NCBI RefSeq assembly: GCF_947492535.1
Contig: NZ_CANLNH010000004.1
Location: 186,001-250,000, forward strand
Length of the DNA: 64,000 nucleotides
Source: an uncultured Dokdonia sp.
GTDB taxonomy: Bacteria; Bacteroidota; Bacteroidia; Flavobacteriales; Flavobacteriaceae
Direction of reading: 5' to 3'
Part shown: positions 9,700 through 16,748 of the stretch, one piece after another
Position numbering within the stretch: the stretch's first letter is position 1
Layout of the letters: every line of letters begins with the position of its first letter
The notes under the pieces: model-generated
What the model was told of the DNA's origin: nothing
What the model saw: only the letters and a program-made list of their open reading frames with translations
Database searches by the model: none
Made by a program: the position numbers and the translations under genes

Positions 9700-9735
9700 A
9701 ATCCCAAAACTTCAAAAAGTCTTGGGATTTTTTTT
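9700..9735 (+). terminator. Rho-independent terminator of the sdh operon
   Basis: Stem AATCCCAA (9700-9707) / TTGGGATT (9722-9729), with further partial pairing inside, followed by a run of T. Confidence 0.85.
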
Positions 9736-9780
9736 GCTTTCATATGTTGCTCTTCTGAAGGTAGTGCATCTTAAAACTTC

Positions 9781-9794
9781 GCTTTCGCGAAAGC
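9781..9794. repeat. Dispersed palindrome GCTTTCGCGAAAGC, intergenic
   Basis: An exact copy between the sdh terminator and the IS30-family element. Confidence 0.95.
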
Positions 9795-9868
9795 TTCTAA
9801 AATATAAATCTAAATTTCCAGAATAGATTAAAATCTAAGTTCAAGTAATAAGTGCAACACGAATATTT

Positions 9869-9898
9869 AAAACAGATGGGGCTAGCCTCATCTGTTTT
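9869..9898 (+). terminator. Hairpin at the IS left end, protects against readthrough
   Basis: Near-perfect 30-nt palindrome: AAAACAGATG (9869-9878), inner GGGGCTAGCCT-like segment, CATCTGTTTT (9889-9898). It ends in T and lies before the transposase gene. Such hairpins block transcription from outside IS elements. No other role is evident. Confidence 0.6.
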
Positions 9899-9924
9899 AG
9901 GCTCAATATTTATATTCGTTTTGG

Positions 9925-10932
9925 ATGAAACACTATAAACAATTGACCTTGTCTCAAAGGTATCAAATCCAAAGTCTTTTACAACTTGGATTTACACAGA
10001 CTCAAATTGCTTCTAAAGTAAATGTAAACAAGAGTAGAATAAGTCGTGAACTTAAGCGAAATATCCCTACAAGGGGACAGACAGCTTATCGTTATTTAGC
10101 TGACCACGCAGAACGTAAAACACGCGATCGACACTCAAAGAAAGCCAAGGCAGTTCTTTTGACAGAACAACTAAAACTGCGCATATCTGATTTGATGCGT
10201 TATAACAAATGGAGCCCAGAACTTATTGCTAAGCGTCTTACTAAAGAAGGAGAACAATGTGTTAGTCACGAGACTATTTATAAGTGGATATGGACTGCAA
10301 AACATAGCCATCATCGCAAACACAAAGACTATAAAAACCTTCATAAACATCTACGCCATACAGGCAGAAGACACAAAAGAAGTAATTTAAAGGATAATCG
10401 AGGGGCTATTCAAAAAAGAGTGCCAATAGAGCAACGACCAGCAGTCGTTGCTGATCGTAAACGCATAGGAGATATTGAAGTAGATTTAATGATGGGAAGT
10501 AATCATAAGTCTGCACTTCTTGTAATGACTGATAGAGCAACACTGGTCACCATGTTAGAGAAGCTTAACGGAAAAGGCGCAGAACAGGTATATCAAAAAA
10601 TGAAGAAACGCCTATCCAATTTTAATAGTTCTTGGATAAAAACGATCACCTTTGATAATGGAAAAGAGTTCGCTTATCATTATAAACTAGCACTAGATTT
10701 AAACACTAAGACTTACTTTGCAAGACCATACACCTCCCAAGATAAAGGAACTGTAGAGAATAGAATAGGTGTCATTAGACGTTTCTTCCCTAAGAAAACC
10801 GACTTAAATCTAGTGACAAAAGAGAGAATTAAAGAAGTAGAATTATTACTAAATTACAGACCTATTAGAAAGTTTAACTATAATAACCCTATTGAAGTCC
10901 TAAAAAATAAGTGTGTTGCACTTATGAGTTGA
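9925..10932 (+). CDS. IS30-family transposase
   Basis: A 335-aa DDE transposase. The N-terminal helix-turn-helix is LSQRYQIQSLLQLGFTQTQI (residues about 8-27) and SRISRELKRN follows. The catalytic core has the first Asp in GDIEVDLM, the second in FDNGKEF and the Glu in GTVENRIGVIRRFFPK, all in the expected order. The length and reading frame look intact, so the element could be active. The stop codon overlaps the right inverted repeat. Confidence 0.95.
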   Translation: MKHYKQLTLSQRYQIQSLLQLGFTQTQIASKVNVNKSRISRELKRNIPTRGQTAYRYLADHAERKTRDRHSKKAKAVLLTEQLKLRISDLMRYNKWSPELIAKRLTKEGEQCVSHETIYKWIWTAKHSHHRKHKDYKNLHKHLRHTGRRHKRSNLKDNRGAIQKRVPIEQRPAVVADRKRIGDIEVDLMMGSNHKSALLVMTDRATLVTMLEKLNGKGAEQVYQKMKKRLSNFNSSWIKTITFDNGKEFAYHYKLALDLNTKTYFARPYTSQDKGTVENRIGVIRRFFPKKTDLNLVTKERIKEVELLLNYRPIRKFNYNNPIEVLKNKCVALMS

Positions 10933-11066
10933 ACACAGCAAATCTAAGTTTTAGTTATATGAAAATTAATGGATATTAGTAGTCTTTATAAGTATATGAG
11001 TATTTCGTTACTGATATTATATTCTTTTTAAATATTTCAAACAGGAGTGAAGAATATTTTGTCACG

Positions 11067-11094
11067 TTGAATCAATAAGAAGTAATTATCTTTG
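11067..11094 (+). promoter_or_regulatory. Candidate housekeeping promoter upstream of the beta-lactamase-fold/transporter operon
   Basis: TTG at 11067-11069, 17 bp, then TATCTTTG at 11087-11094 (fits TAnnTTTG). It lies 142 bp before the ATG at 11237. Confidence 0.5.
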
Positions 11095-11190
11095 ATGCAT
11101 TAGATGCGATCAGCACTTTTGTAAAAGAAATTTAACTTAAATTATAATAGTTGTAATTTAAATATTAAAATTTTATTAAACCGAGGGCAT

Positions 11191-11206
11191 CGGCATACAA
11201 CTTGCA
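11191..11206 (+). promoter_or_regulatory. Candidate sigma54 (-24/-12) promoter
   Basis: CGGCATACAACTTGCA has GG (11192-11193) and GC (11204-11205) exactly 10 bp apart and matches 13 of 16 positions of the sigma54 pattern TGGCACG-N4-TTGCA, counting the four unspecified positions as matches. Transcription would begin near 11217, 20 bp before the ATG. No other sigma54 site was noted nearby, so this is tentative. Confidence 0.4.
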
Positions 11207-11236
11207 CTATACAAGACCTAACTCTGAAAATAAATT

Positions 11237-12139
11237 ATGTATAAAATAAAATTTTTCATAACAATATTCTTTATAGCGATTCAAGTGAAAGCGCAACGAA
11301 CACTTCCGTTGCAAACAGATGGTGTTATTTCTCCAATATCTGAATTGCAAGATGATAAGTTGCAGCAATTGTTAACTTACGAAATCATGCGCAATCCTAT
11401 TTGGAAACAGCTTATAAAAAATAAGCAAATGTCTGTGGGTCTTGTGGATTTAAGTGACCTTAATGATATTAAATACGCTGGGTTAAATGATAAAGAGCTC
11501 ATGTATGCTGCAAGTCTGCCAAAAATTGCAGTTTTATTAGCGGCCATGGATGCTATAGAAAATGGAGAATTAAAAGAAACGAAAGAGGTCAAAAGAGACA
11601 TGCGATTAATGATTAGTAAATCTGATAATAGAGCCTCGACAAGAATGATTGATCGTGTGGGATATGAAAAAATTGAAGCAGTATTAAGAGCTCCAAAAAC
11701 AAAGCTCTATGATGAAGAAGTTGGAGGGGGGCTATGGGTAGGTAAACGTTACGCTGCAGGTGGTAGGCGTTATCCAGAACCTTTAAAGGGATTAAGCCAT
11801 GCTGCTACAACCTTACAAGTATGTAGTTTTTATTACCAACTTGTATTAGGCAATTTGGTAAGCACTGATCGTTCGAAGGAAATGTTAGATATTATGGAGG
11901 ACCCAGCTTTACATCACAAATTTGTAAACACGCTAGATAAGATAGCACCTAATGCAAAGGTCTACAGAAAATCGGGATCTTGGAAAAACTATCACTCAGA
12001 TTCAGCACTTGTATGGGGTCCAAAAAGGAAGTATATTATTGTCGCTTTGATTGATAATAATCTTGGAGAGCAAATTATTAGAGATTTAGTGTTACCTTTT
12101 GAAAATGTCCTTAAAAAATCAAAGTTGGCTAGTAAATAA
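11237..12139 (+). CDS. Secreted serine hydrolase, class A beta-lactamase fold
   Basis: A 300-aa protein with a Sec signal peptide cleaved after VKAQ (residue 20). It keeps the three class A signatures: SxxK as Ser93-Leu-Pro-Lys96, SDN as Ser129-Asp-Asn131, and KSG as Lys245-Ser-Gly247. The omega-loop Glu (ExxLN) of true beta-lactamases is not recognisable, which argues for a peptidase or other hydrolase acting on a periplasmic substrate. It is 12 bp upstream of the transporter-HEAT gene and clearly co-transcribed. A second class A-fold protein is encoded in the convergent operon at 15.4 kb. Confidence 0.85.
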   Translation: MYKIKFFITIFFIAIQVKAQRTLPLQTDGVISPISELQDDKLQQLLTYEIMRNPIWKQLIKNKQMSVGLVDLSDLNDIKYAGLNDKELMYAASLPKIAVLLAAMDAIENGELKETKEVKRDMRLMISKSDNRASTRMIDRVGYEKIEAVLRAPKTKLYDEEVGGGLWVGKRYAAGGRRYPEPLKGLSHAATTLQVCSFYYQLVLGNLVSTDRSKEMLDIMEDPALHHKFVNTLDKIAPNAKVYRKSGSWKNYHSDSALVWGPKRKYIIVALIDNNLGEQIIRDLVLPFENVLKKSKLASK

Positions 12140-12151
12140 ATTAAAGCTGAT

Positions 12152-14977
12152 TTGAAAAAAATTATAAATAAAACATTTGGATTAAGAGATGGTGAAATAT
12201 ATATCTCTTTTTTAATGCAGTTATATATCTTTATTATTATAACAGTGTTGCTTATTGTAAAGCCTACAGTAAATGCTTTATTTTTAAGTGAATTAGGTGC
12301 CGATTATCTTCCTTTTGGATACTTGCTTGTTGCTGGGGTTGCTGTATCAACAACATATTTGTATAATAGAGCAATTCGTAATTTTTCTCTTTTAAAAATT
12401 ACCATAATATCACTCATATTTTTTAGCTTAGGTTTTCTATTCCTTAGTGTAATTTTAAATTTTAATGTATTAAGTAATTTTCTTGTATATGCATACTACA
12501 TTTTAGTGTCATTATTTGCAGTGATCTCAACATCCCAGTTCTGGGTTCTTGCTAATATGGTTTTTAATGCTAGAGAAGGCAAACGACTGTTTGGATTTAT
12601 TGGTGCTGGAGCTATCGCAGGTGGAATCATTGGTGGTTATATTACTAGTATAATCACGGCTTCTTTTGGAAATAAAACTGCTATTTTTTTAGCAGGAATT
12701 CTAATTCTTTCTTGCATTCCAATTATTCAAAAAATATGGCAATTGAGAATACGTGAGATGAACACTTACATACGTAAAAAAGTGGCACACAATACTATTC
12801 ATAAACAAGTATCTTCAATAAAACTTGTTTCAAAATCGAAACACCTCACATATTTAGCTTTAACAACTGGGGTAGGAGTTATTGTTGCCAAACTTGTCGA
12901 TTTTCAATTTAGTGATTTTGCAAATACAAGAATACTGGATGTTGATGAACTCGCCTCCTTTTTTGGTTTTTGGTTTTCAACATTTAATATTATTGCTTTT
13001 TTGTTACAGTTATTCGTGACTAATAAGTTCCTAAGTCGATTTGGAGTCTCCTCTACATTAATAGTTTTACCATTGGGTATTGCTTTGGGAAGTTTATTGT
13101 TTTTAACATTCCCAGAGCTTTGGGTTCTTATCATCATTAAAGGATTTGAAGGGAGTTTTAAACAATCCCTTAATAAAGCAGCTATAGAATTATCTATTAT
13201 GCCTATACCTCTCCAAATTAAAAACCAAGCAAAATCATTTATAGATGTAGCAGTAGATAGTATCGCTACCGGAATTGCTGGTTTTATATTAATATTTTTA
13301 ATTAGAAAACTAGATTTAGGGACAACATATATTACAGTTATCATATTACTGTTTGTGCTTATATGGATTGTATTAATTTATAGGTTAAGAGAAGCGTATT
13401 TTGAATCTTTTAGGAAAAATATTCAAGACTCACTTAGTTTAAAAGGTACTAAAAAAGGAAGTAGAGAAACTACAGTGGTTACGTCTAGGCGTATCCTGAC
13501 CAAGGGGTCTCCTGAAGAAATTCTTAATCTATTAGAAAAATTAGGTACTTACAAATTGACTTCGCTTAAAGATGCTATTATTGCTTTACTAGATCATCCT
13601 TACCATCAGGTGAAAATAGCAGCAATTAAGCATTTATATCTTTATGAGAAGGGGACGGCACTTGATAAAGTATCTTCTCTTATTACTATAGAAGATGATC
13701 GGTTGGTCTACGCTTGCTTAGATTATGTTATTCATCACTCAGAGATGAACGAGGATCTATTTTTTAAAAATTACTTAGATCACTCATCTGATTATATTGC
13801 AAATGCAGCGTTACTTTGTCTTGCAAAAGAGGCTTCTCATAACAGTGTATTTTGTAAAGGATATGAATTAGAGGAAAGGATAGAAAAGCAAATTAATATA
13901 CTTAAACAACAGCAAGCTTATGTTAGAAAAGAGGCGCTTGCAAGTTTATTGCTTACTATAGGATATGCTAGAATTAAAAAATACTATTATTTCATATCAG
14001 TTCATCTTAATAATAGACATCCATTTATAGCAAAACAAGCAATCAAAGCTGCTGGGATTACGTCAAGTGATTTATTTATTCAAGATTTATTACTCAAACT
14101 AACTCGAAGTAAGTATAGGAAAGCTAGTATAAAAGCCTTACGTAAATATGGTCCAGAAATTACAGAAACCATTGTTAAGATGGATAAGGCAGAAAATATT
14201 CGGGACAACGTAAAAGTTCATATTCCGAAGGTAATAGAATCCTTTAATACACAAGGATCTATAAGTGTTTTGATTAGACTATTAAAAAGTAATGATGTTG
14301 TTATCAGGCTGGAAGCTTCTAAATCTTTATTGAAATTAAGATCCAAAAACCAATCATTAACATTTAATATAAGGACATTAAAGAAAAAAATTATTAATGA
14401 AAGTACATATTATAGAAACACTATGATTTCTATAGATTCTATAAGAGAACTAATGATAGCATCCCACAATGAAATTATTACTGATGCCTCAGTAGATATA
14501 GAAACTGCTCGACAGAATCTAGTAGAAGTTTTAGAAGAACAGCTAGAAGCGAGTTTAAAATGTATTTTTAGACTGTTGAGCCTTGTGTATGATGAAACTG
14601 ACATAAGTGTTAGTTATTCTGGCCTGTTGAGTAATGTAACAGAGGCTAGAATTAATGCAATAGAGTTTTTAGATAACTTATTACAAAGTCAGTTAAAATC
14701 TAGGATATTGCCATTGATAGAATACACGGTTCTTGAAAAGGAGTCTAATAGCGAGTCTCGATTGAGGTTAGACATTTTGTCAGAAAGAAATTATGTTGCA
14801 CTATTACTGAGAAGAAGAGGTAAACGAGTAAAGCTTCTAGTGCTTGAACTCATCAAGGTTCTAAATGATACAAGCTATATTCCTTTAGTACAGCCATTAA
14901 CCAAACATCTTAATAAAGAAGTGAATGGGCGTGCGGAAGCAATTTTGAGACTGTTGGATACAACAAAAGCAGCTTGA
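12152..14977 (+). CDS. ATP/ADP-translocase-like (NTT/Npt) membrane protein fused to HEAT repeats
   Basis: A 941-aa protein. Residues about 15-420 hold 11-12 hydrophobic helices resembling the nucleotide transporter (Npt1/Npt2, ATP:ADP antiporter) branch of the major facilitator-like fold. The segment FWVLANMVFNAREGKRLFG and the Gly-rich GAGAIAGGIIGGY after it are typical of it. Residues about 450-941 are helical HEAT-type repeats. The start is TTG at 12152, 12 bp after the previous stop, because the first ATG (codon 22) would cut off the first helix. Substrate direction and identity are not known, and many such bacterial fusions lack tested function. Context: co-transcribed with a periplasmic hydrolase and convergent with a secreted ATP-grasp dikinase. 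Confidence 0.75.
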   Translation: MKKIINKTFGLRDGEIYISFLMQLYIFIIITVLLIVKPTVNALFLSELGADYLPFGYLLVAGVAVSTTYLYNRAIRNFSLLKITIISLIFFSLGFLFLSVILNFNVLSNFLVYAYYILVSLFAVISTSQFWVLANMVFNAREGKRLFGFIGAGAIAGGIIGGYITSIITASFGNKTAIFLAGILILSCIPIIQKIWQLRIREMNTYIRKKVAHNTIHKQVSSIKLVSKSKHLTYLALTTGVGVIVAKLVDFQFSDFANTRILDVDELASFFGFWFSTFNIIAFLLQLFVTNKFLSRFGVSSTLIVLPLGIALGSLLFLTFPELWVLIIIKGFEGSFKQSLNKAAIELSIMPIPLQIKNQAKSFIDVAVDSIATGIAGFILIFLIRKLDLGTTYITVIILLFVLIWIVLIYRLREAYFESFRKNIQDSLSLKGTKKGSRETTVVTSRRILTKGSPEEILNLLEKLGTYKLTSLKDAIIALLDHPYHQVKIAAIKHLYLYEKGTALDKVSSLITIEDDRLVYACLDYVIHHSEMNEDLFFKNYLDHSSDYIANAALLCLAKEASHNSVFCKGYELEERIEKQINILKQQQAYVRKEALASLLLTIGYARIKKYYYFISVHLNNRHPFIAKQAIKAAGITSSDLFIQDLLLKLTRSKYRKASIKALRKYGPEITETIVKMDKAENIRDNVKVHIPKVIESFNTQGSISVLIRLLKSNDVVIRLEASKSLLKLRSKNQSLTFNIRTLKKKIINESTYYRNTMISIDSIRELMIASHNEIITDASVDIETARQNLVEVLEEQLEASLKCIFRLLSLVYDETDISVSYSGLLSNVTEARINAIEFLDNLLQSQLKSRILPLIEYTVLEKESNSESRLRLDILSERNYVALLLRRRGKRVKLLVLELIKVLNDTSYIPLVQPLTKHLNKEVNGRAEAILRLLDTTKAA

Positions 14978-15417
14978 TTTTAGATTAAAAGAAACCCAAC
15001 TATGCTATAGAATTGATTAATGAAACGCTATTTCGTAAAATCTGTAATATGTATCTAAAATAGATAGTTGAATTACTCTCGTTTTTCACTGAGATTGTTT
15101 CAGCATCTAGCGGGATCTTGGTTTAACACTTCGATCCTTTGGTTGACTTCTTTTATAAGATTCAGGACTCACCATTGGGTTTAATACTCTTTATTATCAT
15201 CGCAAAAAGGTATATTAATCAGGAGCTTGCCTTGGAAAAGTTTGCTTGTTATTTCAAATTAATATTTTAAGCTTACATCTGCTGAGCACGCTTTCGCGAA
15301 AGCGTATTTATGAGATTCTTAAACATTTAGAGGACAAAGCGTTAAATTCAAAACACATTCAAGTGAATTTAAATTAATAGTATCTACGCTATAAATGCTA
15401 CCTAAAGTATAGCTATT
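14978..15417. other. Intergenic region between convergent operons, 440 bp
   Basis: It contains one exact dispersed palindrome (15290-15303) and no convincing gene. A stretch at about 15141-15271 can be read without stops on the + strand as a hydrophobic peptide ending in a TAA. It may be a decayed gene remnant but has no start and no recognisable homology. Confidence 0.5.
15290..15303. repeat. Dispersed palindrome GCTTTCGCGAAAGC, intergenic
   Basis: An exact copy extended to an 18-bp perfect palindrome (15288-15305), between the two convergent operons. Confidence 0.95.
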
Positions 15418-16746
15418 TTAGTTTTGTCCACCATCTCCGTCACCACCTTGATCATCTACATCTTTGTAATTTTCGTCTAACGTTATCTCTTCCTTATTTG
15501 AATTCATTATGACATCGTCTATTTTACTAGCCAAGTACATATGTGCTCCGGCAGAATTTTTGTTTAAGACGTTAGACATTAGACATACTATATATTTTGT
15601 ATTATTAGGATGCTCTACTATAATGACAGAATTCATATAATTAAATACGTTACCTGCATAGCTTTTACAATTAGGATTTTTTTCTCGATCACATTTATAA
15701 TAACTTCCAGATTTAAAATAAACGGCTGCACTGTCCAAACGACTTGATTTTGCATAGCGTATACGTCTGTCTGTAAGATATAATAAACGCTTCATTTCAA
15801 GGCTTGAATTTTGATCTACTACTTTACCTTGTTCAAGTTTGATAAGAAATTTCATAAGTCCTTTAGGCGTTCCTATACTTCCTCCTTTACGTCCTACATA
15901 TTTTCCTGCAGGTCTTGTAAACATACCTCCTAGTCGCCATTCATCTTCAGTAATTCCTAACTCTCTTAGCGGCTGATTTACAACCATATTAGCAAGATTA
16001 GTAAGAGAATCTCGTGGAGTCTCTTTAAAGTAATTTTCTCCCTGTTCTTCCGTGAGAAATACATATTCAGGACCAAAGGCAGCCATGAGCATGGCCTCAC
16101 GATACATAACGCTTGCTGCGCCGTTATTACTTACAGATACCATATGATCTAACCATTCATATAAAGAAAAAACATCCGTAGATCTGACTTGTCTTTTTGT
16201 AAGATTATCTTTTTCTATATCGTAAATAGGCACTGTGTGATGATCACCTGTTCCCCAGTATCTTGATGATACTTTAATATCTTTTAAATACATAACTCTG
16301 TCCTCCCAAGAGTTAGGGCATACTTTTGCCATTTGTGTAAATACAGCGTTCAGCACAGCAATTTTACCTACACTACCAGGTTGATAGCCCACATTCTCTC
16401 TATATCCTGCATATTTTAGAGCATCTGGATTTGTCATGTCTAAAACAGAAGCCGAATAAGCACCTGAAGGTAATAGACGGGTAATCTTTTGGGCAAAATC
16501 TTTGTCTTCTACAAGTAAATCATTTACGCTATCTTCTGGTCTAGATAGTAATTGAAGCTTAATTTCATCTAATTTTTTATAAGCTCCGAAAGGAATTCTA
16601 TTGTAAGGGATACTATCATCCTGCATTTTTTTTATTTGATATAAACGCTTTATGCCTGTGCGCTTATATCCATCTATAGGATATGAAATCATGCTTATAG
16701 CAATCAGTGTAGAAATTCCCAATAAGGTGTATAATACTTTGGTCAT
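15418..16746 (-). CDS. Exported serine hydrolase, class A beta-lactamase-like
   Basis: A 442-aa protein with an N-terminal hydrophobic anchor (residues 4-22). SxxK is Ser125-Val-Gly-Lys128, the SDN box is changed to Ser206-Asn-Asn208, and KSG is Lys345-Ser-Gly347. Two Cys pairs around residues 351-359 and 143 could form disulfides. The C-terminus is acidic and Gly-rich. It is longer than beta-lactamases (about 290 aa) and related in fold to the 300-aa protein at 11.2 kb. It begins 2 bp after the dikinase-like gene, so the two are translationally coupled. Periplasmic action is inferred, and the substrate is unknown. Confidence 0.8.
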   Translation of the reverse strand: MTKVLYTLLGISTLIAISMISYPIDGYKRTGIKRLYQIKKMQDDSIPYNRIPFGAYKKLDEIKLQLLSRPEDSVNDLLVEDKDFAQKITRLLPSGAYSASVLDMTNPDALKYAGYRENVGYQPGSVGKIAVLNAVFTQMAKVCPNSWEDRVMYLKDIKVSSRYWGTGDHHTVPIYDIEKDNLTKRQVRSTDVFSLYEWLDHMVSVSNNGAASVMYREAMLMAAFGPEYVFLTEEQGENYFKETPRDSLTNLANMVVNQPLRELGITEDEWRLGGMFTRPAGKYVGRKGGSIGTPKGLMKFLIKLEQGKVVDQNSSLEMKRLLYLTDRRIRYAKSSRLDSAAVYFKSGSYYKCDREKNPNCKSYAGNVFNYMNSVIIVEHPNNTKYIVCLMSNVLNKNSAGAHMYLASKIDDVIMNSNKEEITLDENYKDVDDQGGDGDGGQN

Positions 16747-16748
16747 AT

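Larger units (their letters stand above)
9839..10934 (+). mobile_element. IS30-family insertion sequence, complete
   Basis: The terminal inverted repeats are 9839-9860 (GTTCAAGTAATAAGTGCAAC plus AC) and 10913-10934 (reverse complement, GTTCAACTCATAAGTGCAAC plus AC), with 20 of 22 positions alike. They enclose one transposase gene whose stop codon lies within the right repeat. An 11-bp word AAATCTAAGTT is found at 9831-9841, overlapping the left end, and at 10940-10950, 5 bp beyond the right end. It may be a target-site trace, although IS30 elements usually duplicate 2-3 bp. The exact tips are therefore uncertain by a few bases. Confidence 0.85.
10933..11236. other. Intergenic region, 304 bp, with two candidate promoters
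   Basis: It begins with the end of the IS and the AAATCTAAGTT word (10940-10950). It then holds a housekeeping-type promoter (11067-11094) and a sigma54-like -24/-12 element (11192-11205). No reading frame of interest is seen. Confidence 0.6.

Noticed and set aside
11237-16746. Antibiotic-resistance beta-lactamases
   Set aside because: Both proteins keep SxxK and KSG but lack a recognisable omega-loop ExxLN, and one has SNN in place of SDN. The context is not a resistance island.
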